64,000 bases of DNA. It comes from Cavia porcellus (Eukaryota; Chordata; Mammalia; Rodentia; Caviidae). The notes beneath the pieces were generated by a model. The model saw nothing but the letters and a program-made list of their open reading frames with translations, ran no database searches and was not told the origin of the DNA. Positions within the stretch are counted from its first letter, which is position 1. Every line of letters begins with the position of its first letter. A program made the translations under genes and the position numbers. The stretch spans positions 2,356,001-2,420,000 of the forward strand of contig NW_026947543.1 in assembly GCF_034190915.1 (NCBI RefSeq), in the 5' to 3' direction. Shown here piece after piece: positions 22,120-36,181 of the stretch.

Positions 22120-24557
22120 ATGAATATTCTTGGCCTGGTATGCCACAATATTCTCTCTGAAGGCTTCACTGCTCAGAATTTGTGGATGGAAATGCTTGCC
22201 AATCTACACATGGATGTACTTTCAATGGGATATTAAATATGCCAGGGCCTGGCAGATGACCTCTTCCATGTCCTATCCTTGAGCATACGCTTTTCCCTTG
22301 TCATGTCAGTCATTTGGCTGAGTCCTGTTCCCTAAGCTATTCAGTCAATACTTGCTGGCATCATTCACCTGCAGTATAAGAGATTTCTGTGAAATTTCTC
22401 AGCAGAAATCCTCTGCAAGCACATAGCTTTGGATATGAGAGACAGTGGTGGAAGTTGAATTTCAAGGGCAGATATTTGAAAACAATGAAACAAGCCCCAA
22501 ATAAGATCTTTACATGTTTCCCAGATGAATATGTTTGAAAATATGGGGGAAGATGGAGATCAAGGCTAGGAAGAGTGCACACCCATTTCAAGGTACAAAA
22601 ACCAGGGAAAAACATGGGCAAGCAAGAGAGCTGGTTAATCTGATGTAAAAATCTTTGATGATGAAAGGAAAATTATATTCTCATGATGATATAATCAGGC
22701 TGTAGAAGTGAAGTTCTCATGTTGGTTGTCCTATGTGTGGCCTTCTGCATTGGGCAGTGGATGAAGGACAGGAGATCTTCAAATAAATGTGGTGGAACAC
22801 CAAATACTGAAAAAAAAAATTCAGCCTAAATCCTGTGTATTCCTTCCCTTTGAGAACATATATGGATAATGTACGAAGTTTCAAAAGAGAAAATGTTTAT
22901 TGGGTCATGGTTTCAACAATGAAACGGTCACTTCACATAACATTTTGAATTTTCCTTTCACAGTTGCTCATGTACCAGGCCTGAGTAAAGCAGAATGCAG
23001 AGTAAGCCTCATCAATAGTTGTGCATTCCATAAGTGGTTTTAAAACCAGTGAAACCCTTTTGACTTAGTGTTTGTATTTAATTGGTTGATTGGTTTTGCA
23101 AATTGTTTGTTTTACTATTTTTAACTTTGTGAGTCAGGGAAGCCCTCACTCATAGTGATTTCGACCTCTCCAAAAGCTCTGAAGTTATTCAAGTAACAGC
23201 TATTACATGCTATAAGTTTCTGCTATTAAAACTTGAAAGACTAACAGACTCTGCTACTTTTCATCTAAATTCAGTGTTGGGCTAACTTCAGGGTTGGACT
23301 TTTTACAAGTCCTTTGAAATGTTTCCTCCTCTAGTCACTGGTCGTGATGGAATTTACTTTCTTGTGAAGACAGGATTTGAGCAAATTGACACAAGTACAG
23401 TTTGCCACTACTCTGGAAACCTGGTTAAATATCGAGTTCCCTAAATGGTGTGTGTTTTACTTTGATCTCTGCTCACACTTTGCTCATCCAGTTAGAACCA
23501 CAGGGTAACAGGCCATAGCGTTCCAGGCCTAAACATGAAAATTTCCATTCCATTTTGGGAGTTCATTCGTCTCTCATAATTAATTTTTCCACAAATGTGT
23601 GCTTCAGGAGAGGCCCTGTCCAAATGTGGAGAGGCCCATTTTCAGTCACTCACTTTCAGTCTTTCTAAGATTTTAGTTACTAGAGATTTGCCCAGACTTG
23701 CCATTGTCAAGGGACAGTGCACTTCACTTGAAACTGTGCATTATTACTTCATGTGTCTCCGTGGAAATTCCACCAATGGGAAACTCTTGCTGTAGTCATC
23801 TCCAAGTGTTTCTGCCTAAGAAAATATAACTAACAAAGGATGTGGTTTCAAGCAGAATGAGGAAAGGAGGGATTATCTTTATTTCAGTGCAGGTTGACCT
23901 TTCAAAGAAACAGTAATTCCTATCAAATAGGAGGAAAAATCTTTTGTACAGAGACATGGACATGACACACTCAATTTTATGTCACTTTTTTTATAAAGCC
24001 AAGGGCATTTGAGAAATTCTTGGCTGCTGAATTGTCCCTTTTTTCAAATTTCTCTTAGGTAAGACACTGCAGCTTCTTCAATCCATGGTACAGTTCCTTC
24101 CATGTAAAATACCAAAGCAAAAAACAAAATAAATTAAAACAAAACCCATCAAATTACATTTGAGAGCACACAATTGCTCAGCAGGCCCACTATTCAAGAA
24201 GCTAGAGGTACAGAATCCTCAGCCTTCAGCCCATGGCCTGAAGTTTTGTCTCTATCATGGCCCCTCATTTCCCTGGCATGTCCACATTAACTCATGAATC
24301 TTTACTGATTTCCTCTTCAAGTGCACAGAATCCAATATATTTGAACCCTGTTCACCTGGGCTATAATCATCCCAGGACACAGCAGAGGAAGGGCAGCCAC
24401 CCCCTTGCCTCGTGCCTTGGAGCTTATCACAATAGAACTGGAAACCTGAACAAGGGGAGCCAAAACAAAGAGAGGAATATTCCTAAAGCCTGAAACACAG
24501 AAGCTACCTATAGACCAGTAGTGGGATTTCACAAATTATGTAAGAATCTCTGTGCAC

Positions 24558-24678
24558 ATGCTTGGCATGGTCGCTCATGCCTATAATCCCAGCAATCTGG
24601 GGGCTGAGATGGATGGATCCTTGGGAGTTCCAGTCCATCGTGGGCTACGAACTTGTCTCAAGGCCTCTTTCAACAACT
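24558..24678 (+). mobile_element. B1-like SINE, unit 7
   Basis: This copy has the B-type head GGCATGGTCGCTCATG and a CGAACTTGTCTCAAGG end. Confidence 0.72.
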
Positions 24679-24888
24679 ACATAAGATGCTGTTTCCAATA
24701 AGAGGACAATAGAAAACTAGACACACGTGGTCTAGGTCCCGGGGTTCAGTACATGAGTTGTGGAGTCTAAATATTCCATGCCATGAGAAAATACCTGGGA
24801 TTTTTAGTGAAAGGGGCATTTGCATCCCTTTTCTAAGTGTTTCCCTTTCACCATGTTACATTTGAATTCTGGGAAAACCTGCTGGTGA

Positions 24889-24915
24889 CAATCTATCTAG
24901 CATTATGTTGGTTTA
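24889..24915 (+). other. Family B diagnostic 27-nt segment, first occurrence
   Basis: Between GCTGGTGA and GGTATTGAGC family A has only TAA, while this unit and all later ones have 27 bases including TATCTAGCATTATGTTGG. The net difference is 24 bases and accounts for the 3.85 versus 3.87 kb unit sizes. Whether A lost it or B gained it cannot be told without an outgroup. Confidence 0.9.
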
Positions 24916-25506
24916 GGTATTGAGCTAGTACCTCATGTTTAGTGTTCAGGGTTATGCTGGAATGGCTGCAGACCTCCTTGAAATAGCTATTGCAGACAAG
25001 TGAACACCGAGGAAGCTGGATAGTTGAAGCAGGCACTCCAAATATTCATGCACTGCAAGGATTCTCGTTCATTTTGGGACTCATCTTCTGGTTGCTGGCT
25101 TTTAGTGCTAACTGATACTACCATGGTGGCAGTAATCCAGCAGAGACTGCATGTATGGTTTACAAGTTTGCTTCCAAAGCCACCAGAAACTTGGCAGAAC
25201 ACAATTCATTGTGGAATGTTCTTTCCTCCCCTGAAACATTTGGCATTCTAAGTTTGAAAATTGAATAGACTGGGCTAGTCAGGTTTGGACCCCATGTACC
25301 ACCAACAGAGCTAAAGACAGAGCCAATTACTTCCCTCCACTTGTCAAAATATGTCAAATTTGCTTGGTCACCACAAGTTCAAAGAAAATTCTGAGGCAAC
25401 TTAGAGAGGTGAATGAAATACTGCCTGATTGGAATGGCTGTGGTTGTATGAGGTGGAAAGCTGCAGAGTTGGGCTGAAACTGTTCACAGAAATCCACAGG
25501 CTTGTG

Positions 25507-25991
25507 GTTGCCAGGCAACCACACTGGGCTGAGAATTGCTGAACCTCACTGTGAGGTGGATTTTAGGCTCTAGGTTTGAAAATTTAAAAGACTGGTGTAG
25601 TCAAGTTTGGAACACATCGACCACAGACAGACCAAAAGGTCTTTCCATTACTAACCTCCACTTCTCAAAACATGTCAAATTTTTTTGATCACTATAATTT
25701 AAAAAAAATTCTGAGGCAACATAGAGAGGCTAATCAAATACTGCATGATTGGAATGTCTGTGGTTTTATGAGGTGGAAAGCTGCAGAGTTGGGCTGAAAC
25801 AGTTCACAGAAAGCCACATGCTTGTGGTTGCCAGGCAACCACACTGGGCTGTGATTGGCTGAGCACCATTGTGAGCTGGACTTTAGGCTCTAGGATACAA
25901 GTGGGCAGTAGGAGACCTGAGTCACAATGCTGGGCGTTGCCATGGAGACCTCAGTGGCACAGAGGACCTTGTAGGGCAAGATTTAAATAGG
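25507..25991 (+). promoter_or_regulatory. X-box / CCAAT / AP-1 cluster, unit 7
   Basis: X-boxes are at 25507-25519 and 25827-25839 (320 apart, from a 1-base loss). The first CCAAT is disrupted (GAATTGCTG). TGAGTCA, the second CCAAT and GCGTTGCCATGGAGAC are intact. The AT box has the B form GATTTAAATAGG. Confidence 0.52.
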
Positions 25992-28430
25992 ATGAATATT
26001 CTTGGCCTGGTATGCCACAGGATTCTCACTGAAGGCTTCACTGCTCAGAATTTGGGGATGGAAATGCTTGCCAATCTACATATGGATGTACTTTCAATGG
26101 GATATGAAATATACCAGGGCCTGGTAGATGTTCTCTGACATGTCCTATCCTTGAGCATATGCTTTTCCCTTGTCATGTCTGTCATTTGGCTGAGTCCTGT
26201 TCCCTAAGCTATTCATTCAAGACTTGCTGGAATCATTCACCTGCAGTATATGAGCTTTCTGTGAAATCCCTCAGCAGAAATCCTGTGCAAGCAGATAGCT
26301 TTGGATATGAGAGACAGTGGTGGAAGTTGAATTTCAAGGGCAGATATTTGAAAACAATGAAACAAGCCCCGAATAAGATCTTTACATGTCTCGCAGTTGA
26401 ATATGTTTGGAAATACGGGGGAAGATGGAGATCAAGATTGAGAAGAGTGAACACCCATTTCAAGGTACAAAAACTAGGGAAAAACATGGGAAAGCAAGAG
26501 AGCTGGTTAATTTGATGTAAAAATCTTTGATGATGAAAGGAAAATTATATTCTCATGGTGATTTAATCAGGCTGTAGCAGTGAAGTTCTCATGTTGGTTG
26601 TCCTATGTGTGGCCTTCTGCATTGGCCAGTGGATGCAGGACAGGAGTTCTTCAAATAAATCTGGTGGAACACAAAATAGTGAAAAAAATATCAATCTAAA
26701 TCATGTGTATTCCTTCCCTTTGAGAACATATATGGATAATGTCTGGAGTTTCAAAAGAGAAAATGTCTATTGGGTCATGGGTTCACCAATGAAATGGTCA
26801 CTTCACATAACATTTTGAATTTTGCTTTCACAGTTGCTCATGTACTGGGCCTCAGTAAAGCAGAATGCAGAGTAAGCCTCATCAATAGTTGTGCATTCCA
26901 TAAGTGGTTTTAAAACTAGTGAAACCCTTTGGACCTAGTGTTTGTATTTAATTGGTTGATTCGTTTTTCAAGTTGTTTGTTTTACAATTTTTAACTTTGG
27001 GAGTCAGGGAAGCCCTCACTCATAGTGATTTAGACCTCTCCAAAAGCTCTGAAGTTATTCATGTAACAGCTATTACATGTTATAAGTTTCTCCTATTAAA
27101 ACTTGAAAGACTAACAGACTCTGCTACTTGTCATCTAAATTCAGTGTTGCGCTAAATTCAGTGTTGGACTTTATTTACAAGTCCTTTGAAATGTGTCCTC
27201 CTCTAGTCACTGGTCGTGCTGGAATGTACTTTCTTGTGAAGACAGGATTTGAGCAAATTGACACAAGTACAGTTTGCCACTACTCTGGACACCTGGTTAA
27301 ATATCGAGTTGCCTAAATGGTGTGTGTTTTACTTTGATCTCTGCTCACACTTTGCTCATCCAGAGAGAACCACAGGGCTCGAGGCCATAGCGTTCTAGGC
27401 CTAAACAAGAAAATTTCCATTCCGTTTTGGGAGTTCATTCGTCTCTCATAATTACTTTTTCCACAAATGTGTGCTTCAGGAGAGTCCCTGTCTAAATGTG
27501 GAGAGGCCCATTTTCATTCACTCACTTTCAGACTTTCTAAGATTTTCAGTTACTAGAGGTTTGCCCAGACTTGCCATTTTCAAGGGACAGTGCACTTCAC
27601 TTGAAGTTGTGCAGTATTACTTCATGTATCTCCGAGGAAATTCCACCAATGGGAAACTCTTGCTGTAGTCATCTCCAAGTGTTTCTGCGCAAGACAATAT
27701 AACTAACAAAGGATGTGGTTTCAAGCAGAATGAGGAATGGAGGGATAATCTTTATTTCAGTGCAGGTTGACCTTTCAAAGAAACAGTAATTCCAATGAAA
27801 TAGGAGGTAAAAACTTTTGTAAAGAGACATGGATATGACATGCTCAACTTTATGTCACATTTTTTAAAAAGCCAAGGGCATTTGAGAAATTCTTGGCTGC
27901 TGAATTGTCCCTTTTTTCAAATTTCTCTTAGGTAAGACACTCCAGTTTCTTCAAACCATGGTACTGTTCCTTCCATGTAAAAAACCAAAGCAAAAAACAA
28001 AATAAATTAAAACAAAACCCATCAAAATACATTTGAGAGCACACAATTCCTCAGCAGGCCCACTATTCAAGAAGCTAGAGGTACAGAAGCCTCAGCCTTC
28101 AGCCCATGGCCTAAAGTTTTGTCTCTATCATGGCCCCTCAATTCCCTGGCATGTCCACATTAACTCATTAATCTTTACTCATTTCCTCTTCAAATGCACA
28201 GGATCCAATATATTTGAACCCTGTTCACCTGGGCTGTAATCATCCAAGGACACACTAGAGGAAGGGCAGCCACCCCGTTGCCTGGGGCCTTGGAACTTAT
28301 CACAATAGAAATGGAAACCTGAACAAGGGGAGCCAAAACAAAGAGAGGAATATTCCTAAAGCCTGAAACACAGAAGCTACCTATAGACCAGTAGTGGGAT
28401 TTCACAAATTATGTAAGAATCTCTGTGCAC

Positions 28431-28551
28431 ATGCTTGGCATGGTCGCTCATGCCTATAATCCCAGAAATCTGGGGGCTGAGGTGGATGGATCCTTGGGAG
28501 TTCCAGTCCATCGTGGGCTATGAATTCATCTCAAGGCCTCTTTCAACAACT
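28431..28551 (+). mobile_element. B1-like SINE, unit 8
   Basis: It has private changes CCCAGAAATCTGG and GGGCTATGAATTCATC. The B box is AGTTCCAGTCC. Confidence 0.72.
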
Positions 28552-29379
28552 ACATAAGATGCTGTTTCCAAAAAGAGGACAACAGAAAACTAGACACACT
28601 TGGTCTAGGTCCCGGGGTTCACTACATGAGTTGTTGAGTCTAAATATTCCATGCCATGAGAAAATACCTGGGATTTTTAGTGAAAGGGGCATTTGCATCC
28701 CTTTTCTAAGGGTTTCCCTTTCACCATGTTACATTTGAATTCTGGGAAAACCTGCTGGTGACAAGCTATCTAGCATTATGTTGGTTTAGGTATTGAGCTA
28801 GTACCTCATGTTTAGTGTTCAGGGTTATGCTGGAATGGCTGCAGACCTCCTTGAAATAGCTATTGCAGACAAGTGAACCCCGAGGAAGCTGGATAGTTGA
28901 AGCAGGCACTCCAAATATTCATGCACTGCAAGGATTCACTTTCATTTTGGGACTCATCTTCTGGTTGCTGGCTTTTAGTGCTAACTGATACTACCATGGT
29001 GGCAGTAATCCAGCAGAGACTGCATGTATGGTTTGCAGGTTTGCTTCCCAATCCACCAGAAACTTGGCAGAACACAAATCATTGTGGCATTTTCTTTCCT
29101 CGCCTGAAACATTTGTCTTTCTAAGTTTGAAAATTAAATAGACTGGGCTAGTCAGGTTTGGACCCCATTTACCACCAATAGAGCTAAAGACAGAGCCAAT
29201 TACTTCCCTCCACTTGTCCAAATATGTCAAATTTGCTTGGTCACCACAACTTTAAAGAAAATTCTGAGGCCACTTAGAGAGGTGAATCAAATACTGCCTG
29301 ATTGGAATGGCTGTGGTTGTATGAGGTGGAAAGCTGCAGAGTTGGGCTGAAACTGTTCACAGAAATCCACAGGCTTGTG

Positions 29380-29865
29380 GTTGCCAGGCAACCAAACTGG
29401 GCTGAGATTGGCTGAACATCACTGTGAGGTGGATTTTAGGCTCTAGGTTTGAAAATTTAAAAGACTGGGGTAGTCATGTTTGGAACACATCGACCACAGA
29501 CAGACCAAAAGGTCTTTCAATTACTTCCCTCCTCTTCTCAAAATATGTCAAATTTTCTTGATCACTACAACTGTAAAAAAAATTCTGAGGCAACATAGAG
29601 AGGCTAATCAAATACTGCATGATTGGAATGGCTGTGGTTGTAGGAGGTGAAAAGCTGCAGAGTTGGGCTGAAACAGTTCACAGAAAGCCACAAGCTTGTG
29701 GCTGCCAGGCAACCACACTGGGCTGTGATTGGCTGAGCACCATTGTGAGCTGGACTTTAGGCTCTAGGATACAAGTGTGCAGTAGGAGACCTGAGTCACA
29801 ATGCTGGGCGTTGCCATGGAGACCTCAGTGGCACAGAGGACCTTGTAGGGCAAGATTTAAATAGG
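29380..29865 (+). promoter_or_regulatory. X-box / CCAAT / AP-1 cluster, unit 8
   Basis: The first X-box is at 29380-29392. The second, at 29701-29713, has one substitution (GCTGCCAGGCAAC). The other boxes are intact. Confidence 0.53.
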
Positions 29866-32306
29866 ATGAATATTCTTGGCCTGGTATGCCACAGGATTCT
29901 CACTGAAGGCTTCACTGCTCAGAATTTGGGGATGGAAATGCTTGCCAATCTACACATGGATGTACTTTCAATGGGATATGAAATATGCCAGGGCCTGGCA
30001 GATATTTTCTGACATGTCCTATCCTTGAGCATATGCTTTTCCCTTGTCATGTCTGTCCTTTGGCTGAGTCCTGTTCCCTAAGCTATTCAGTCAAGACTTG
30101 CTGGAATCATTCACCTGCAGTATAAGAGCTTTCTGTGAAATTTCTCAGCAGAAATCCTCTGCAAGCACATAGCTTTGGATATCAGAGACAGTGGTGGAAG
30201 TTGAATTTCAAGGGCAGATATTTGAAAACAATGAAACAAGCCCGGAATAAGATCTTTACATGTTTCCCAGATGAATATGTTTGGAAATATGGGGGAAAAT
30301 GGAGATCAAGACTGAGAAGATTGCACACGCATTTCAAGGTACAAAAACCAGGGAAAAACATGGGAAAGCAAGAGAGCTGGTTAATTTGATGTAAAAATCT
30401 TTGATGATGAAAGGAAAATTATACTCTCATGGTGATTTAATCAGGCTGTAGCAGTGAAGTTCTCATGTTGGTTGTCCTATGTGTGGCCTTCTGCATTGGG
30501 CAGTGGATGCAGGACAGGAGATCTTCAAATAAATCTGGTGGAACACAAAATAGTGAAAAAAATATCAATCTAAATCCTGTGTATTCCTTCCCTTTGAGAA
30601 CATGTATGCATAATGTCCGGAGTTTCAAAAGAGAAAATGTCTATTGGGTCATGGTTTCACCAATGAAATGTTCACTTCACATAACATTTTGAATTTTGCT
30701 TTCACAGTTGCTCATGTACCGGGCCTGAGTAAAGCAGAATTCAGAGTAAGCCTCATCAATAGTTGTGCATTCCATAAGTGGTTTTAAAACCAGTGAAACC
30801 CTTTGGACCTAGTGTTTGTATTTAATTGGTTGATTGGTTTTTCAAATTGTTTGTTTTACTATTTTTAACTTTGGGAGTCAGGGAAGCCCTCACTCATAGT
30901 GATTTATACCTCTCCAAAAGCTCTGAAGTTATTCATGTAACAGCTATTACATGTTATAAGTTTCTCCTATTAAAACTTGAAAGACTAACAGACTCTGCTA
31001 CTTTTCATCTAAATTCTGTGTTGCGCTAAATTCAGTGTTGGACTTTTTTTTACAAGGCCTTTGAAATGTGTCCTCCTCGAGTCACTGGTCGTGCTGGAAT
31101 GTACTTTCTTGTGAAGACAGGGATTTGAGCAAATTGACACAAGTACAGTTTGCCACTGCTCTGGACACCTGGTTAAATATCGAGTTGCCTAAATGGTGTG
31201 TGTTTTACTTTGATCTCTGCTCACACTTTGCTCATCCAGTTAGAACCACAGGGCTCCAGGCCATAGCGTTCTAGGCCTAAACAAGAAAATTTCCATTCCG
31301 TTTTGGTAGTTCATTCGGCTCTCATAATTACTTTTTCCACAAATGTGTGCTTCAGGAGAGGCCCAGTCTAAATGTGGAGAGGCCCATTTTCATTCACTCA
31401 CTTTCAGACTTTCTAAGATTTTCAGTTACTAGAGGTTTGCCCAGACTTGCCATTGTCAAGGGACAGTGCACTTCACTTGAAGTTGTGCAGTATTACTTCA
31501 TGTGTCTCCGTGGAAATTCCACCAATGGGAAACTCTTGCTGTAGTCATCTCCAAGTGTTTCTGCGTAAGAAAATATAACTAACAAAGGATGTGGTTTCAA
31601 GCAGAATGAGGAATGGAGGGATAATCTTTATTTCAGTGCAGGTTGACCTTTCAAAGAAACAGTAATTCCTATGAAATAGGAGGTAAAACCTTTTGTAAAG
31701 AGACATGGATATGACATGCTCAACTTTATGTCACATTTTTTAAAAAGCCAAGGGCATTTGAGAAATTCTTGGCTGCTGAATTGTCGCTTTTTTCAAATTT
31801 CCCTTAGGTAAGACACTCCAGTTTCTTCAAACCATGGTACTGTTCCTTCCATGTAAAAAACCAAAGCAAAAAACAAAATAAATTAAAACAAAACCCATCA
31901 AATTACATTTGAGAGCACACAATTGCTCAGCAGGCCCACTATTCAAGAAGCTAGAGGTACAGAAGCCTCAGCCTTCAGCCCATTGCCTGAAGTTTTGTCT
32001 CTATGATGGCCCCTCAGTTCCCTGGCATGTCCACATTAACTCATGAATCTTTACTCATTTCCTCTTCAAATGCACAGTATCCAATATATTTGAACCCTGT
32101 TCACCTGGGCTGTAATCATCCAAGGACACACCAGAGGAAGGGCAGCCACCCCCTTGCCTGGGGCCTTGGAGCTTATCACAATAGAAATGGAAACCTGAAC
32201 AAGGGGAGCCAAAACAAAGAGAGGAATATTCCTAAAGTCTGAAACAAAGAAGCTACCTATAGACCAGTAGTGGGATTTCACAAATTATGTAAGAATCTCT
32301 GTGCAC

Positions 32307-32427
32307 ATGCTTGGCATGGTCGCTCATGCCTGTAATCCCAGCAATCTGGGTGCTGAGGTGGATGGATCCTTGGGAGTTCCAGTCCATCGTGGGCTACGAA
32401 TTTATCTCAAGGCCTCTTTCAACAACT
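32307..32427 (+). mobile_element. B1-like SINE, unit 9
   Basis: This is the only copy with TGCCTGTAATCCCAGCA, the SINE consensus form; all others read TGCCTATAATC or a variant. TCTGGGTGCTGAGG is shared with unit 10. Confidence 0.76.
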
Positions 32428-33255
32428 ACATAAGATGCTGTTTCCAAAAAGAGGACAACAGAAAACTAGGCACACTTGGTCTAGGTCCCGGGGTTTACTA
32501 CATGAGTTGTGGAGTCTAAATATTCCATGCCATGAGAAAATACCTGGGATTTTTAGTGAAAGGGGCATTTGCATCCCTTTTCTAAGGGTTTCCCTTTCAC
32601 CATGTTACATTTGAATTCTGGGAAAACCTGCTGGTGACAAGCTATCTAGCATTATGTTGGTTTAGGTATTGAGCTAGTACCTCATGTTTAGTGTTCAGGG
32701 TTATGCTGGAATGGCTGCAGACCTCCTTGAAATAGCTATTGCAGACAAGTGAACCCCGAGGAAGCTGGATAGTTGAAGCAGGCACTCCAAATATTCATGC
32801 ACTGCAAGGATTCACTTTCATTTTGGGACTCATCTTCTGGTTGCTGGCTTTTAGTGCTAACTGATACTACCATGGTGGCAGTAATCCAGCAGAGACTGCA
32901 TGTATGGTTTGCAGGTTTGCTTCCCAAGCCACCAGAAACTAGGCAGAACACAAATCATTGTGGCATTTTCTTTCCTCCCTTGAAACATTTGACTTTCTAA
33001 GTTTGAAAATTGAATAGACTGGGCTAGTCAGGTTTGGACGCCATGTACCACCAACAGAGCAAAAGGCAGAGCCAATTACTTCCCTCCACTTGTCAAATTA
33101 TGTCAAATTTGCTTGGTCACCACAACTTCAAAGAAAATTCTGAGGCAACTTGGAGAGGTGAATCAAATACTGCCTGATTGGAATGGCTGTGGTTGTATGA
33201 GGTGGAAAGCTGCAGAGTTGGGCTGAAACTGTTCACAGAAATACACAGGCTTCTG

Positions 33256-33741
33256 GTTGCCAGGCAACCACACCGGGCTGAGATTGGCTGAACATCACTG
33301 TGAGGTGGATTTTAGGCTCTAGGTTTGAAAATTTAAAAGACTGGGGTAGTCAAGTTTGGAACACATCGACCACAGACAGACCAAAAGGTCTTTCAATTAC
33401 TTCCCTCCACTTCTCAAAATATGTCAAATTTTCTTGATCACTACAACTGTAAAAAAAATTCTGAGGCAACATAGAGAGGCTAATCAAATACTGCATGATT
33501 GGAATGGCTGTGGTTGTATGAGGTGGAAAGCTGCAGAGTTGGGCTGAAACAGTTCACAGAAAGCCACAAGCTTGTGGTTGCCAGGCAACCACACTGGGCT
33601 TTGATTGGCTGAGCACCATTGTAAGCTGGACTTTAGGCTCTAGGATACAAGTGTGCAGTAGGAGACCTGAGTCACAATGCTGGGCGTTGCCATGGAGACC
33701 TCAGTGGCACAGAGGACCTTGTAGGGCAAGATTTAAATAGG
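33256..33741 (+). promoter_or_regulatory. X-box / CCAAT / AP-1 cluster, unit 9
   Basis: X-boxes are at 33256-33268 and 33577-33589. The outer flank of the first palindrome is altered (TTCTGGTTGCC). All other boxes are present. Confidence 0.56.
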
Positions 33742-36181
33742 ATGAATATTCTTGGCCTGGTATGACACAGGATTCTCACGGAAGGCTTCACTGCTCAGAA
33801 TTTGGGGATGGAAATGCTTGCCAATCTACACATGGATGTACTTTCAATGGGATATGAAATATGCCAGGGCCTGGCAGATGTTCTCTGACATGTCCTATCC
33901 TTGAGCATATGCTTTTCCCTTGTCATGTCTGTCATTTGGCTGAGTCCTGTTCCCTAAGCTATTCAGTCAAGACTTGCTGGAATCATTCACCTGCAGTATA
34001 AGAGCTTTCTGTGAAATTTCTCAGCAGAAATCCTCTGCAAGCACATAGCTTTGGATATGAGAGACAGTGGTGGAAGTTGAATTTCAAGGGCAGATATTTG
34101 AAAACAATGAAACAAGCCCCGAATAAGATCTTTACATGTCTCCCAGTTGATTATGTTTGGAAATATGGGGGAAGATGGAGATCAAGATTGAGAAGAGTGA
34201 ACACCCATTTCAAGGTACAAAAACCAGGGAAAAACATGGGAAAGCAAGAGAGCTGGTTAATTTGATGTAAAAATCTTTGATGATGAAAGGAAAATTATAT
34301 TCTCATTGTGATTTAATCAGGCTGTAGCAGTGAAGTTCTCATGTTGGTTGTCCTATGTGTGGCCTTCTGCATTGGCCAGGGGATGCAGGACAGGAGATCT
34401 TCAAATAAATCTGGTGGAACACAAAATTGTGAAAAAAATATCAATCTAAATCATGTGTATTCCTTCCCTTTGAGAACATATTTGGATAATGTCTGGAGTT
34501 TCAAAAGAGAAAATGTCTGTTGGGTCATGGTTTCACCAATGAAATCGTCACTTCACATAACATTTTGAATTTTGCTTTCACAGTTGCTCATGTACTGGGC
34601 CTGAGTAAAGCAGAATGCAGAGTAAGCCTCATCAATAGTTGTGCATTCCATAAGTGGTTTTAAAACCAGTGAAACCCTTTGGACCTAGTGTTTGTATTTA
34701 ATTGGTTGATTGGTTTTTGAAATTGTTTGTTTTACAATTTTTAACTTTGGGAGTCAGGAAAGCCCTCAATCATAGTGATTTAGACCTCTCCAAAAGCTGT
34801 GAAGTTATTCATGTAACAGCTATTATATGTTATAAGTTTCTCCTATTAAATCTTGAAAGACTAACAGACTCTGCTACTTTTCATCTAAATTCAGTGTTGT
34901 GCTAAATTCAGTGTTGGACTTTTTTTTACAAGTCCTTTGAAATGTGTCCTCCTCTAGTCACTGGTCGTGCTGGAATGTACTTTCTTGTGAAGACAGGATT
35001 TGAGCAAGGTGACACAAGTACAGTTTGCCACTGCTCTGGACACCTGGTTAAATATCGAGTTGCCTAAATGGTGTGTGTTTTACTTTGATCTCTGCTCACA
35101 CTTTGCTCATCCAGTTAGAACCACAGGGCTCCAGGCCATAGCGTTCTAGGCCTAAACAAGAAAATTTCCATTCCGTTTTGGTAGTTCATTCGGCTCTCAT
35201 AATTACTTTTTCCACAAATGTGTGCTTCAGGAGAGGCCCAGTCTAAATGTGGAGAGGCCCATTTTTATTCACTCACTTTCAGACTTTCTAAGATTTTCAG
35301 TTACTAGAGGTTTGCCCAGACTTGCCATTGTTAACGGACATTGCACTTCACTTGAAGTTGTGCAGTATTACTTCATGTGTCTCCGTGGAAATTCCACCAA
35401 TGGGAAACTCTTGCTGTAGTCATCTCCAAGTGTTTCTGCATAAGAAAATATAACTAACAAAGGATGTGGTTTCAAGCAGAATGAGGAATGGAGGGATAAT
35501 CTGTATTTCAGTGCAGGTTGACCTTTCAAAGAAACAGTAATTCCTATGAAATAGGAGGTAAAACCTTTTGTAAAGAGACATGGATATGACATGCTCAACT
35601 TTATGTCACATTTTTTAAAAAGCCAAGGGCATTTGAGAAATTCTTGGCTGCTGAATTGTCCCTTTTTTCAAATTTCTCTTAGGTAAGACACTCCAGTTTC
35701 TTCAAACCATGGTACTGTTCCTTCCATGTAAATAACCAAAGCAAAAAACAAAATAAATTAAAACAAAACCCATCAAATTACATTTGAGAGCACACAATTG
35801 CTCAGCAGGCCCACTATTCAAGAAGCTAGAGGTACAGAAGCCTCAGCCTTCAGCCCATTGCCTGAAGTTTTGTCTCTATCATGGCCCCTCAGTTCCCTGG
35901 CATGTCCACATTAACTCATGAATCTTTACTCATTTCCTCTTCAAATGCACAGTATCCAATATATTTGAACCCTTTTCACCTGGGCTGTAATCATCCAAGG
36001 ACACACCAGAGGAAGGGCAGCCACCCCCTTGCCTGGGGCCTTGGAGCTTATCACAATAGAAATGGAAACCTGAACAAGGGGAGCCAAAACAAAGAGAGGA
36101 ATATTCCTAAAGTCTGAAACACAGAAGCTACCTATAGACCAGTAGTGGGATTTCACAAATTATGTAAGAATCTCTGTGCAC

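Larger units (their letters stand above)
19240..23088 (+). repeat. Array unit 6 (family A, diverged right part)
   Basis: Up to about 19.98 kb it follows unit 4. It then becomes the most divergent A unit, with some B-like bases (GATGTGGTTTC, CCTGGGGCCTTAGAGC, TATCACAATAG) but the short A form of the 24-bp indel. The 84-codon frame is closed by TGA (TTTGAAAATATGG). Confidence 0.94.
23089..26958 (+). repeat. Array unit 7 (A/B hybrid)
   Basis: The left part carries A marks (CTTTGTGAGTC, GTTGGGCTAACTTC, AAACTGTGCATT, CAGAATCCTCAGCC near 24210). From about 24.4 kb it carries B marks (CCACCCCCTTGCC, GAGGAATATTCC, CTGTGCACATG and the 27-nt B segment at 24889-24915). Its length (3,870) is of the B class. 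A 118-codon frame at 26159-26515 is an extension of the usual 84-codon one by point changes and is not evidence of a gene. Confidence 0.94.
26959..30832 (+). repeat. Array unit 8 (family B)
   Basis: This is the first unit that is B throughout (TTTGGGAGTC, CATGTTATAAG, GTTGCGCTAAATTC). It shares GAGAGTCCCTGTCTAAATG with units 11-13 and 17. Confidence 0.95.
30833..34708 (+). repeat. Array unit 9 (family B)
   Basis: It pairs with unit 10 through TTTTGGTAGTTCATTCGGC and GAGGCCCAGTC near the left end and through GCACAGTATCC. A T-run (TTTTTTTTACAAGG) replaces the shorter run of family A. Confidence 0.95.

Noticed and set aside
26159..26515. 118-codon frame in unit 7, the longest in the window
   Set aside because: It is a chance extension of the 84-codon frame by point changes in one unit. 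No other unit has it, and no domain is recognisable.
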